The notes beneath the pieces are model-generated. The model had not been told where the DNA came from. It searched no databases and saw only the letters and a list, made by a program, of their open reading frames with translations. The position numbers and the translations under genes are program-made. Positions 1 to 9,329 of a DNA stretch of 64,000 nt are shown here, in pieces. The DNA comes from Sciurus carolinensis (taxonomy: Eukaryota > Chordata > Mammalia > Rodentia > Sciuridae), in the NCBI RefSeq assembly GCF_902686445.1, contig NC_062227.1, positions 26,590,777 through 26,654,776 on the forward strand. The letters run 5' to 3'. Every line of letters starts with the position of its first letter. Positions within the stretch are counted from its first letter, which is position 1.

Positions 1-449
1 TAACTTACCCTTTCATCTAAGTTAATAGAAAAATCATTTTCTTAATAAAGAACTCTTTGCTACTAACTGCCTTTTAAAGTAAAATAGAATACCCTGTGTC
101 AACTACAAATGCCTGTAGGAAAACCTTTCAATTGGTTGTAATGGAGCAGTGGGGAAAGAGACAAGAAGTCAAAGAGGACTGACTTAGATGACAAATTTCT
201 TTACAGACATTGGGAAGTTAGAGAAATTTTAAAATACGATGACATGGGATAGAACATTCCTGTTCTATGATTGCAGGTGTCCATTAGAGATATTTAATGA
301 AATTGATGAGTTGCTATGCAAAATACAATAGGGTACACTCTGGCAATGCTAACAAGATTTAACGTTCCCATAGGAACAAGTCTTATGTTCAGAAGAACTT
401 ATCTGTTTCCTTAGTACCTGCATTAAAAACAACAATGAAAAACTTTTAC
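1..449. other. 5' flank, no gene recognised
   Basis: AT-rich unique-looking sequence left of the L1 insertion. I see no repeat family, conserved ORF or RNA gene in it. The last bases carry the left copy of the L1 target-site duplication. Confidence 0.5.
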
Positions 450-463
450 AACACAACAGTTTT
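450..463. repeat. Target-site duplication, left copy (L1)
   Basis: The 14 bases aacacaacagtttt recur exactly at 7003-7016 and bracket the minus-strand L1. The right copy is followed by aaag, so the empty site reads tttt/aaag, which fits the TTTT/AA preference of the L1 endonuclease. The perfect match suggests a recent insertion. Confidence 0.93.
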
Positions 464-517
464 TTTTTTGTTTTTTTTTTTTGTTTTTTTTTTTTATTTA
501 TTTATTTATTTTTTTTT
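464..517 (-). other. L1 poly(A) tail
   Basis: On the plus strand this is a T-rich run broken by single G and A residues, including a TTTA repeat near 496-508. It lies between the left TSD and the L1 3' UTR and is the reverse-transcribed poly(A) tail. The TTTA stretch is ordinary tail microsatellite growth. Confidence 0.9.
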
Positions 518-703
518 ACGTTTACATAGGGTAATGATGTTTATTATATTTTTCCCACCCCTCCCACCCCTCTTTTCCCTCTACACAGTCCTTCTTTCCT
601 TCATTCTTACTGCTCTCCTTAGCCTAACTCTAAACCTAACCCTAAACCTAATGCTAGCCCATCCCACCCCCCATTATATGTCCTCATCCACTTATCAGCG
701 AGA
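518..703 (-). other. L1 3' UTR with G-rich tract and telomere-like hexamers
   Basis: This short segment separates the ORF2 stop (706-704) from the tail. Two structures stand out in the sense orientation. One is a G-rich tract at about 555-580, with G4 and G3 runs typical of the polypurine/G-quadruplex tract of mammalian L1 3' UTRs. The other is five successive hexamers related to TTAGGG at 623-652. Compared with older L1 copies in this window (for example 42330-42590 and 19064-19273), the segment that normally follows 'attaccctat' up to the tail is missing, so this 3' UTR is shorter. Confidence 0.8.
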
Positions 704-3700
704 TCATTCGTCCTTTAGTTTTTGAGATTGGCTTATCTCACTTAGCATGATATTCTCCAATTTCGACCATTTGCCTACAAATGCCATAATTTTATCATTC
801 TTCATTGCGGAGTAATATTCCATTGTATAAATATGCCACAGTTTCTTTATCCATTCATCAACTGAAGGGCATCTAGGTTGGTTCCACAATCTGGCTATGG
901 TGAATTGAGCAGCAATGAACATTGATGTGGCTGTATCTCTGTAGTATGCTGATTTTAAGTCCTTTGGGTATAGGCCAAGGAGTGGGATAGCTGGGTCAAA
1001 TGGTGTTTCCATTCCAAGCTTTCTGAGGAATCTCCACACTGCTTTCCAGAGTGGTTGCACTAATTTGCAACCCCACCAGCAATGTATGAGTGTTCCTTTT
1101 TCACCACATCCTCGCCAACACCTATTGTTGCTTGTATTCTTGATAATCGCCATTCTAATTGGGGTGAGATGAAATCTTAGGGTAGTTTTGATTTGCATTT
1201 CCCTTATTACTAGGGATGTTGAACATTTTTCATATATCTGGTGATTACTTGTACATCTTCTTCTGTGAAGTGTCTGTTCATTTCCTTAGCCCATTTGTTG
1301 ATTGGATTATTTGTATTCTTCGTGTAGAGTTTTTTGAGTTCTTTATAGATTCTGGAAATTAGCGCTCTATCTGAGGTATGGTTGGCAAAGATATTCTCCC
1401 ACTCTGTAGGCTCTCTCTTCACATTGCTGATAGTTTCCTTTGCTGAGAGAAAGCTTTTAGTTTGAATCTATCCCAGTTGTTGATTCTTGCTTTTATTTCT
1501 TGTGCTATGGGAGTCCTGTTAAGGAAATCTGATCCTAAGCCAACAAGTTGAAGATTTGGACCTACTTTTTCTTCTATAAGATGCAGGGTCTCTGGTCTGA
1601 TTCCGAGGTCCTTGATCCATTTTGAGTTGAGTTTTGTGTAGGGTGAGAGATAGGGGTTTAGTTTCATTCTATTGCATATAGTTTTCCAGTTTTCCCAGCA
1701 CCATTTGTTGAAGAGGCTATCTTTTCCTCCATTGCATATTGTTGGAACCTTTGTCTAGTATGAGAAAATTGTATTTATTTGGGTTTGTGTCCATGTCCTC
1801 TATTCTGTACCATTGATCTACCTGTCTATTTTGGTACCAATACCATGCCGTTTTTGTTACTATTGCTTTGTAGTAGAGTTGAAGATCTGGTATTGCAATA
1901 CCCCCTGCTTCGCTCTTGCTACTGAGGATTGCTTTAGCTATTCTAGGTTTTTTATTCTTCCAGATGAATTTCATAATTGCTTGCTCTATTTCTGCGAGGT
2001 ACATCATTGGGATTTTAATTGGAATTGCATTGAATCTGTATAGAACTTTAGGTAGTATAGCCATTTTGACGATATTAATTCTGCCTATCCAGGAACATGG
2101 GAGATCTTTCCATCTTCTAAGGTTTTCTTGAATTTCTTTCTTTAGTGTTCTGTAGTTCTCATTGTAGAGGTCTTTCACCTCTTTTGTGAGATTGATTCCC
2201 AAGTATTTTATTTTTTTCGATGCTATTGTGAATGGGGTAGTTTTCCTAATTTCTCTTTCTGAAGATTCATCACTTATGTATAAAAATGCATTGGATTTAT
2301 GAGCATTGATCTTGTAACCTGCTACTTTACTGAATTCACTTATGAGTTCTAAAAGTTTTCTGGTGGAATTTCCAGGTTCCTCTAAATATATAATCATGTC
2401 ATCAGCGAACAGGGATAGTTTGAGTTCTTCTTTTCCTATTCGTATCCCTTTAATTTCTTTGGTTTGTCTGATTGCTCTGGCTAGAGTCTCAAGGACGATG
2501 TTGAATAGAAGCGGTGAAAGAGGGCATCCCTGCCTTGTTCCAGTTTTTAGGGGGAACGCTTTCAGTTTTTCACCATTTAGAATGATATTAGCCATGGGCT
2601 TAGCGTAGATGGCCTTTATAATGTTTAGGAATGTTCCCATTACCCCAATTTTTCTAGTGTTTTGAGCATGAAGGGATGCTGTATTTTATCAAATGCTTTT
2701 TCTGCATCTATTGAAATAATCATGTGATTCTTAACTTTAAGTCTGTTGATATGGTGAATGACATTTATTGATTTCCGAATGTTGAACCAACCTTGCATCC
2801 CTGGGATAAAACCCACTTGATCGTGGTGCACTATCTTTTTAATATATATTTGTATGCGATTTGCTAAAATTTTGTTGAGAATTTTTGCATCGATGTTCAT
2901 TAAGGATATTGGTCTGAAATTTTCTTTCCTTGATGTGTCTCTGTCTGGTTTAGGTATCAGGGTGATATTGGCTTCATAGAACGAGTTTGGTAGGGTTCCC
3001 TCCTCTTCTATTTCATGGAATAGTTTGAGGAGTATTGGAATGAGCTCTTCTTTAAAGGTTTTGTAGAACTCAGCTGAGAACCCATCTGGTCCTGGACTTT
3101 TCTTTGTTGGTAGGCTTTTGATGACCTCTTCTATTTCATTGCTTGAAATTGGTTTATTTAAGTTGTGTATGTCCTCCTCGTTCAGTTTAGGTAGTTCATA
3201 TGTCTCTAGAAATTTGTTGATGTCTTCAAGGTTTTCTGTTTTGTTGGAGTATAGATTTTCAAAATAGCTTCTAATTATGTTTTGTATTTCACTCGTGTCT
3301 GTTGTGATGTTTCCTTGTTCATTCCGAATTTTAGTAATTTGAGTTTTCTCCCTCTTTCTCTTTGTTAGTGTGGCTAAGGGTTTATCAATTTTATTTATTT
3401 TTTCAAAGAACCAACTATTTATTTTATTAATTTTTCCGATTGTTTCTTTTGTTTCGATTTCGTTGATTTCGGCTCTGATTTTAACTATTTCCTGTCTTCT
3501 ACTACTTTTGGTATTGGTCTGCTCTTCTTTTTCTAGTGCTTTGAGCTGTAGTGTTAACTCGTTTATTTGTTGATTTCTACTTCTTTTTTTGAATGCACCC
3601 CATGAAATAAATCTTCCTCTAAGTACTGCTTTCATAGTGTCCCAGAGATTTTGATATGATGTGTCTTTGTTCTCGTTTACTTCTAAGAATTTTTTTATTT

Positions 3701-4529
3701 CCCTCCTGATGTCTTCTGTTATCCATTCATCATATAATAGTGTATTATTTAGTCTCCAGGTATTGGAGAAGTTTCTGTTTTTTATTCTGTCATTTATTTC
3801 TAGTTTCAATCCATTATGATCTGATAGAGTACAAGGTAGTATCTCTATCTTCTTGTATTTACTAACAGTAGCTTTGTGGCATAAAATATGGTCTATTTTA
3901 GAGAAGGATCCATGTGCTGCTGAGAAGAAAGTGTATTCATTCTTTGTTGGATGGTATATTCTATATATGTCCGTTAAGTCTAAATTGCTGATTGTGTTGT
4001 TGAGATCTATAGTTTCTTTATTCAATTTTTGTTTGGACGATCTATCCAGTGGTGAGAGAGGTGTGTTAAAATCGCCTAGTATTATTGTGTTGTGGTCTAT
4101 TTGATTTCTGGAATTGAGAAGGATTTGTTTGACGTACGTGGATGAGCCAATGTTCGGGGCATAGATATTTATGATTGTTATGTCTTGCTGATTTATGCTT
4201 CCCTTAAGCAGCATGTAATGTCCTTCTTTATCCCTTCTGACTAGTTTTGGTTTGAAGTCCACATTATCTGAGATGAGGATGGATACTCCAGCTTTTTTGC
4301 TGTGTCCGTGTGCATGGTATGTTTGTCCCCATCCTTTCACCTTTAGTCTATGGGTGTCTCTTTCTATGAGATGAGTCTCTTGCAGGCAGCATATTGTTGG
4401 ATTTTTCTTTTTAATCCAATCTGCCAGTCTGTGTCTTTTGATTGATGAATTCAGGCCATTAACATTCAGGGTTATTATTGTGATATGATTTGTATTCCCA
4501 GTCAATTGACTCATATTTGTTTTTGACAT
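704..4529 (-). pseudogene. ORF2: L1 ORF2: endonuclease and reverse transcriptase, four frameshifts
   Basis: ORF2p nicks target DNA and primes reverse transcription of L1 RNA there. The first 629 codons (4529-2640) are open. The APE-type endonuclease keeps N22, E51, D153, N155, D213 and H238, in the motifs LNVNGLN, QETH, GDFN, KIDH and SDH, and is followed by the [15 protein letters not shown] region. Reading then continues in other frames at 2640-1717 (RT motif FADD at 2409-2398), 1667-1419, 1422-1210 and 1198-704. The last piece holds the C-terminal Cys/His knuckle (C27, C31, H39, C44 of that piece). The breaks sit in mononucleotide runs at 2643-2646 (one base short), 1722-1725 (one extra), 1455-1458 (one short) and 1226-1230 (one short). 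I see no in-frame nonsense codon. Allowing for the indels the length equals 1275 residues, the usual ORF2p size. As given, it cannot make full-length protein. Confidence 0.95.
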
Positions 4530-4560
4530 GATTTGGTTTCTCCTTTATTTGGCTATTCCT

Positions 4561-5607
4561 TTAGGCTAGCGCCTCCTGTTGCTGATTTGCATCGTTGTTT
4601 TTCATCTCTTCCTCATGGAATATTTTGCTGAGAATGTTCTGTAATGCTGGCTTTCTTTTTGTAAATTCCTTTAGCTTTTGTTTATCATGGAAGGATCTTA
4701 TTTCATCGTCAAATTTGAAGGTAAGTTTTGCTGGGTATAAGATTCTTGGTTGGCATCCATTTTCTTTCAGGGCTTGGTATATGTTGTTCCAGGCCCTTCT
4801 AGCTTTTAGGGTCTGGATTGAAAAATCTGCTGATATTCTTATTGGTTTCCCTCTGAATGTAATTTGATTCTTTTCTCTCGCGGCCTTTAAAATTCTGTCT
4901 TTATTTTGTATGTTAGGTATTTTCATAATAATGTGCCTTGGTGTGGTTCTGTTGTAATTTTGTATGTTTGGAGTTCTATAAGCCTCTTGTACTTGGTTTT
5001 CCATTTCGTTCTTCAGATTTGGGAAATTTTCTGTTATTATTTCATTAAATAGATTGTTCATTCCTTTGGTTTGTTTCTCTAAGCCTTCCTCAATCCCAAT
5101 AATTCTCAAATTTGGCCTTTTCATGATATCCCATAGTTCTTGGAGATTCTGTTCATGATTTCTTACCATCTTCTCTGTTTGTTCAACTTTGTTTTCAAGG
5201 TTAAATATTTTGTCTTCAATGTCTGAGGTTCTGTCTTCCAGGTGTTCTATCCTATTGGTTATGCTTTCTATGGAGTTTTTAACTTGGTTTATTGTTTCCT
5301 TCATTTCAAGGATTTCAGTTTGGTTTTTTTTCAGTATCTCTAACTCTTTATTGAAATGATCTCTTGCTTCCCGTATTTGGTCTTTTAACTGTTGATTGGT
5401 GCGATCATTTAATGCCTGCATTTGCTCTTTCATCTCCTCCTTCAATGCCTGCATTTGCTCTTTCATCTCCTCATTAGCTTCCCTGATCGTTTTAATTACG
5501 TACATTCTGAACTCCCTTTCTGACATTTCTTCTGCTCTGCTGTCATTGGGTTTTATTGATGTAGTATCTAGGTTTGTTTGGGACATTTTCTTCCCTTGTT
5601 TTCTCAT
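4561..5607 (-). CDS. ORF1: L1 ORF1p RNA-binding chaperone
   Basis: This is an uninterrupted 348-residue frame from ATG (5607) to TAA, close to the family's usual 340-370 residues. ORF1p trimerises and coats L1 RNA in cytoplasmic particles. Residues 45-160 form a long charged coiled coil with heptad leucines and isoleucines. The RRM starts at the conserved RPNLRIIGIEEG (164-175). The C-terminal domain includes REKNQITFRGKPIRISADFS (244-263) and RILYPAKLTF (288-297). The N-terminal part of the coil carries a tandem 11-residue repeat (EEMKEQMQALK, residues about 46-67). ORF2 begins 31 bp after the stop, the normal bicistronic arrangement. There is no stop or frameshift, so the frame is potentially functional. 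Confidence 0.95.
   Translation of the reverse strand: MRKQGKKMSQTNLDTTSIKPNDSRAEEMSEREFRMYVIKTIREANEEMKEQMQALKEEMKEQMQALNDRTNQQLKDQIREARDHFNKELEILKKNQTEILEMKETINQVKNSIESITNRIEHLEDRTSDIEDKIFNLENKVEQTEKMVRNHEQNLQELWDIMKRPNLRIIGIEEGLEKQTKGMNNLFNEIITENFPNLKNEMENQVQEAYRTPNIQNYNRTTPRHIIMKIPNIQNKDRILKAAREKNQITFRGKPIRISADFSIQTLKARRAWNNIYQALKENGCQPRILYPAKLTFKFDDEIRSFHDKQKLKEFTKRKPALQNILSKIFHEEEMKNNDANQQQEALA
5411..5476 (-). repeat. 33-bp tandem duplication inside ORF1 coiled coil
   Basis: Two adjacent copies (5411-5443 and 5444-5476) each encode 11 residues of the form EEMKEQMQALK. They match almost exactly, differing only at the trailing bases, so the duplication is recent. It keeps the frame and lengthens the coil by 11 residues. 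Confidence 0.85.
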
Positions 5608-6065
5608 AATGGTCAGTTGTCAGTGGGACCCTGAGATATTGCAGTTTTCCACTATTGGCTTATAGTGTCCCAGTAGATTTCCAGTGTATCACCTCCCAGC
5701 CTTCAGTAGCCTGATGTCTTGGTGGAATCTGATAAAGCAGCTCATTCGAAGAATACTGCCCCTAGCCCCCTACTGGTTCCACGTTTTGGAACTGGCTCTG
5801 TGCGGAAATGCTCTCACTGTGGGCCTGCACCGTGCAGCTGGCCGTGTGGGAAGAGCCCACTGCCGGAGTGTGGAAGACTACCTTGGGAAGACTCAAGCTG
5901 CCCTGCCCGGCTCTGCTAAGCCACCTCTATCTGGGACTGCCACCCGGGCCGAGCTTTACCCAGTGGGCAGACTCACCCGTGGCTCCACTTCAGTCCGAGT
6001 CTCTCAATGCCTCCCCTTCTTAACTCCTGGGTTGTGGAGCGACTGGAAGTGCAGTCTCCCTCTAG

Positions 6066-6078
6066 GCCGCCATCTTGG
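6066..6078 (-). promoter_or_regulatory. YY1-type site, inner monomer boundary
   Basis: In the sense strand this reads CCAAGATGGCGGC, containing the AAGATGGCGGC YY1 consensus. It marks the start of the partial third monomer. YY1 at this place in human L1 directs accurate transcription initiation; the same role here is inferred. Confidence 0.65.
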
Positions 6079-6524
6079 ATCGCCCCGTGAAGAGAGCCCG
6101 CAGCCGGAGTGGGCAGAGCCGCCTGAAGAGGTCTCCGGCTGCCCTGCCCTTATCCCTGAGGCTGATTGCAGATCGAGGCACTCCGCTGGTTCTTTGCAGG
6201 AGTACACTGCACTGCAGCGGCTCCGGGACTCGGAGCCTGCTCTGTTCAGACAGGCTCTCACTAGCGGGCCAGTTCCGTTCCGAGAACCTGGAGAAGCTGG
6301 CTGTGTGGGCGGGGCCCACCGCCGGAGTGCGCAGGACTGCCTGTGGATGACTCTAGCTGCCCTGCCCGGCTCCGATAAGCCACCTCTATCTGGGCCTGCC
6401 ACCCGGGTCGAGCTTTACCCAGTGGGCAGACTCACCCGTGGTTCCACTTCAGTCCGAGTCTCTCAGTGCCTCCCCTTCTTAACTCCTGGGTTGTGGAGCG
6501 ACTGGGGGTGCAGTCTCCCTCTAG

Positions 6525-6537
6525 GCCGCCATCTTGG
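6525..6537 (-). promoter_or_regulatory. YY1-type site, second monomer
   Basis: Identical 13-mer to the site at 6066-6078, exactly 459 bases further along. It would sit at the start of the second monomer. Confidence 0.68.
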
Positions 6538-6983
6538 ATCGCCCCGTGAAGAGAGCCCGCAGCCGGAGTGGGCAGAGCCGCCTGAAGAGGTCTCCGGCTG
6601 CCCTGCCCTTATCCCTGAGGCTGATTGCAGATCGAGACTCTCCGCTGGTTCTTTGCAGGAGTACACTGCACTGCAGCGGCTCCGGGACTCGGAGCCTGCT
6701 CTGTTCAGACAGGTTCTCACTAGCGGGCCAGTTCCGTTCCGAGAACCTGGAGAAGCTGGCTGTGTGGGCGGGGCCCACCGCCGGAGTGCGCAGGACTGCC
6801 TGTGGATGACTCTAGCTGCCCTGCCCGGCTCCGATAAGCCACCTCTATCTGGGCCTGCCACCCGGGCCGAGCTTTACCCAGTGGGCAGACTCACCTGTGG
6901 CTCCACTTCAGTCCGAGTCTCTCAATGCCTCCCCTTCTTAACTCCTGGGTTGTGGAGCGACTGGAAGTGCAGTCTCCCTCTAG

Positions 6984-6996
6984 GCCGCCATCTTGG
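6984..6996 (-). promoter_or_regulatory. YY1-type site at the L1 5' terminus
   Basis: Third identical 13-mer, beginning six bases inside the 5' end of the element (sense start GGCGATCCAAGATGGCGGCC). Its distance from the terminus resembles that of the YY1 site in human L1, where it positions the start site. Confidence 0.72.
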
Positions 6997-7002
6997 ATCG
7001 CC

Positions 7003-7016
7003 AACACAACAGTTTT
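7003..7016. repeat. Target-site duplication, right copy (L1)
   Basis: Exact copy of 450-463, directly abutting the L1 5' terminus at 7002. Confidence 0.93.
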
Positions 7017-8568
7017 AAAGAACATCTCAATAAAACTGATGGGTGATTTAGCTACATATTGCCTTTCAAAAAAAACAATAGATTATGTTTTCTTTAATGG
7101 GTATATTCACTATCTAAGGATATAACAAGTACAAGTGTTTTGATAACAAATTTGTTAATAAATTATGCATTAGGCATGTACCATGGGGCCAAGTCAGATT
7201 ACCTTAGTTCCTGGCATGAAGTTGGTTCCCGTTGTATTTGAAAAGGGACTGATTGAAATTAAGCACATCCCTTTTCTCAAGCTCACACTGACTGGAACTG
7301 ACTTACTGCTTCTGTCTGGAGATGCCTTTCTTCTTCTGGGCACCCATGCCCTGGGCCTTAGAATGTGCAGCTATAACATCAGGGCCTTTGACCAAATGGC
7401 TTTCCTCAATAAAAGAAGAAAGAAAACCCAAGAAAAGACAGCCTGGAAGGAGACCTCTGCTTCCCATCTCAATTTTCTCCAGCCGCTAGAGATGAGGCCA
7501 TTTTGGAGAGTCCAAAAGAAGGCATTAATTAATTTCCTGTTTTTGTCCAGACATAATGGATACATATATAGACACACTTCTTCTATAGAAGAAATCAAAG
7601 TTCAGTAATCAAAACTTATTAAGCTTTGGGGTTGGTAGGACTCTCTGAGCACCAGTGGTTGGTCAAGATTTTACTGGAAGCCTGAGAACCATAGGTGAGA
7701 AATTGCTCTCTGCCATTGTTGAGTTCTCTACCTAAAAAGCAGGAATCGAAACAACTTTTGTTGTTGAAAACTTTTAAATTCTTAGCTAAAATTTCATATC
7801 TAATAATAAAATGTTACTTTGCCCTCTTTTTGCAGTTTTGAGAGTAGATTTAGTCCCATAGCATGAATTGCCACCAAAATAATGAAGAAATGATATCTAT
7901 ATCATTCAGATACAGACTCTGCCATATAACCAGGTAGGGTCTTCACTTCACATCACTTCTATTTTCCCAGTATAGAGCAGCTGCTGTAGAGGCAAATGAA
8001 AATCAGATGGAACCAAAAAAATTAGAGGTTACTTTTTAATTGTTACATATTGTCAGTGAGCTCATCACTGTGTGAAAACTGTTCTGAGCAAATATATATA
8101 ATATAACATATGTAGTATTATGTAGTAATATATTATATATAATATATACATTATATATTTGCATATATAATATATTACATAATGTCCTTTAACTTACATG
8201 AATACTTTTCTTCCATGGGATAACATATATAATCTGGACTTATATTAGAGAAAGGTGTAACTGGATATAGTAGAATGGGACAAAGCACTTAACACTTCTC
8301 ATGTTTGAGTTAATAGCATGTGACTCAAAGAGAAGCAGTGTAGTGTAGTGGAGAGAGTGGGGCTTTGACTTAAAAGGTAACTTTCCTAACTCAGCCTCTT
8401 TAAGAGGGAAGAAATTGGGTAAATGTAAACCTCTATGAGTGACAGTTTCATCCTCTGTGAAATGGTAAGGATGCTTTTCTAGTGGCAAAGTGAGCAACAT
8501 TAAACAAAATGATGCACTACTTCTCTCACTTGACTCAGTATCCCTCCAAGGCACGTACTCAATAATAC
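7017..8568. other. Unassigned sequence
   Basis: Right flank of the young L1. It includes a 141-codon frame (7183-7608) with no domain I recognise and no coding signature, and an AT-rich low-complexity stretch. No repeat family was identified in the rest. Confidence 0.4.
8090..8182. repeat. AT-rich imperfect palindromic low-complexity tract
   Basis: Nearly pure A/T with repeated TATAAT and ATATAT blocks in both orientations. It is able to fold back on itself. Looks like a decayed TA microsatellite. Confidence 0.7.
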
Positions 8569-9010
8569 TGTTAAGATTTAGAATGTGAGGCATCCACCAA
8601 AGGTTCATGTCTGAGACAATGCAAGAAAGTTTAGAGGTGAAATTATTGGATTATGAGAGCCTTAAATTTGTCAGTGGATTAATCTACCGACTGGATTAAC
8701 TGGGTGGTAACTATAGGCATGTAGGATGCCACTGCAGGCAGTAGGTCACTGGAGGTGTGCCTATGGGATATATATTTTATCCCTGGTGAGTGGAGCTCTC
8801 TGCTTACTTCCTGATTGTTTTGCCCTGAACTGCTTTCCTCTGCCATGCACTTCCACCATGATGTTCTGCCTTACTTTGGGCCAAGAGCAATGGAGTCAGT
8901 CATCTATTGACTGAGATCTCCAAAGCCATGAGGACCAAATAAATTTTCCTCCTCTAAAATTGTTCTTGTTATGACTTTTGGTTACAGTGGCCAAAAATTT
9001 GTGTAAATCA
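8569..9010 (+). mobile_element. ERVL-MaLR solo LTR (ORR1/squirrel-type)
   Basis: It starts TGTTAAGATTTA and carries the family landmarks in order: 'gagacaatgcaag', 'ggattaactgggtggtaac', 'ccaccatgatgttctgcctta', 'ccaaataaattttcctcc' with the polyadenylation signal, and an end near 'ttggttacagtgg'. Flanks aatac/aatgc give an imperfect 5-bp TSD. It is the plus-strand member of a family otherwise seen in reverse here. No internal retroviral sequence is attached. Confidence 0.75.
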
Positions 9011-9329
9011 AATGCCCAGTTTGACATCAGCCTTATTTCTCAATGCCTGTTCTCAGCTGAGAAGTCCTACTGGAGACGACATCACATCCACATGTTAGTG
9101 CCTCTATCAGTTCTTGTCCTCCGAACTAAGCCAGCTGCCTGGATTATGTGGCAATTCTTCTGCTTTCCCAGTCAATCTTTTCTCCTTTCTCTGCCCATGT
9201 TATTTTTAAAAAATTAATTCCTTCCAACTCTATATGCTATGATCTAATTCTAACTCTCAGAAGATGACTTTGCTCCTTGCTGTACTGATAAAAGAAAGAG
9301 GAAAAGAACAAGAGTGGGAAGTGTTCGCT

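Larger units (their letters stand above)
6084..7001 (-). repeat. Tandem 459-bp promoter monomers (two complete copies)
   Basis: Copies 6543-7001 and 6084-6542 match almost base for base at a constant offset of 459. For example, 'taggccgcc' begins at 6522 and at 6981, and the same string begins at 6063. A third, partial and more diverged unit runs from about 5825 to 6083. The few differences between the complete copies are single substitutions. Confidence 0.95.
464..7002 (-). mobile_element. L1: Full-length young LINE-1 retrotransposon
   Basis: All parts of an autonomous L1 are present on the minus strand. In sense order these are a CpG-rich 5' UTR with tandem monomers (7002-5608), ORF1 (5607-4561), a 31-bp spacer, ORF2 (4529-704), a short 3' UTR with a G-rich tract, and an A-rich tail seen as T on the plus strand (464-517). 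The 5' end starts directly with a YY1-type motif, and perfect 14-bp TSDs flank the element, so it is not 5' truncated. The only visible damage to coding capacity is four one-base indels in ORF2. No other element interrupts it. Such an element would encode its own RNA-binding chaperone, endonuclease and reverse transcriptase and would mobilise SINEs in trans. Confidence 0.97.
5608..7002 (-). promoter_or_regulatory. L1 5' UTR / internal promoter
   Basis: About 1.4 kb of GC- and CpG-rich sequence lies upstream of ORF1, in strong contrast to the AT-rich surroundings. It consists of two complete 459-bp monomers, one partial and diverged monomer, and a non-repeated segment of about 220 bp next to ORF1. 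L1 5' UTRs carry an internal RNA polymerase II promoter. Here the 5' terminus and each monomer junction start with CCAAGATGGCGGC, a YY1-type site in the place where primate L1 has one. The monomer layout parallels the tandem promoter monomers of mouse L1, but the unit is about twice as long. Confidence 0.85.
5714..7018 (+). other. Antisense open frame across L1 monomers
   Basis: On the strand opposite L1, a frame of 434 codons from ATG 5714 runs through all monomers and past the right TSD. An upstream GTG at 5684 would add ten codons. Because the monomer length is 3 x 153, the same 153-codon stretch recurs in register, with recurring motifs such as GRLTRGSTSVRVSQCLPFLTP. Its position recalls primate L1 ORF0, but I see no sequence relationship. 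GC-rich DNA has few stop codons, so the openness may be passive. Translation is unproven. Confidence 0.3.

Noticed and set aside
6004..6861. Two identical 132-codon frames on the L1 sense strand in the monomers
   Set aside because: They repeat only because the monomers repeat; no ORF is known at this place in the L1 sense strand, and each ends within its unit.
7183..7608. 141-codon open frame next to the young L1
   Set aside because: No domain, no splice or promoter context, and composition like the surroundings; at this AT content a frame of this size can occur by chance.
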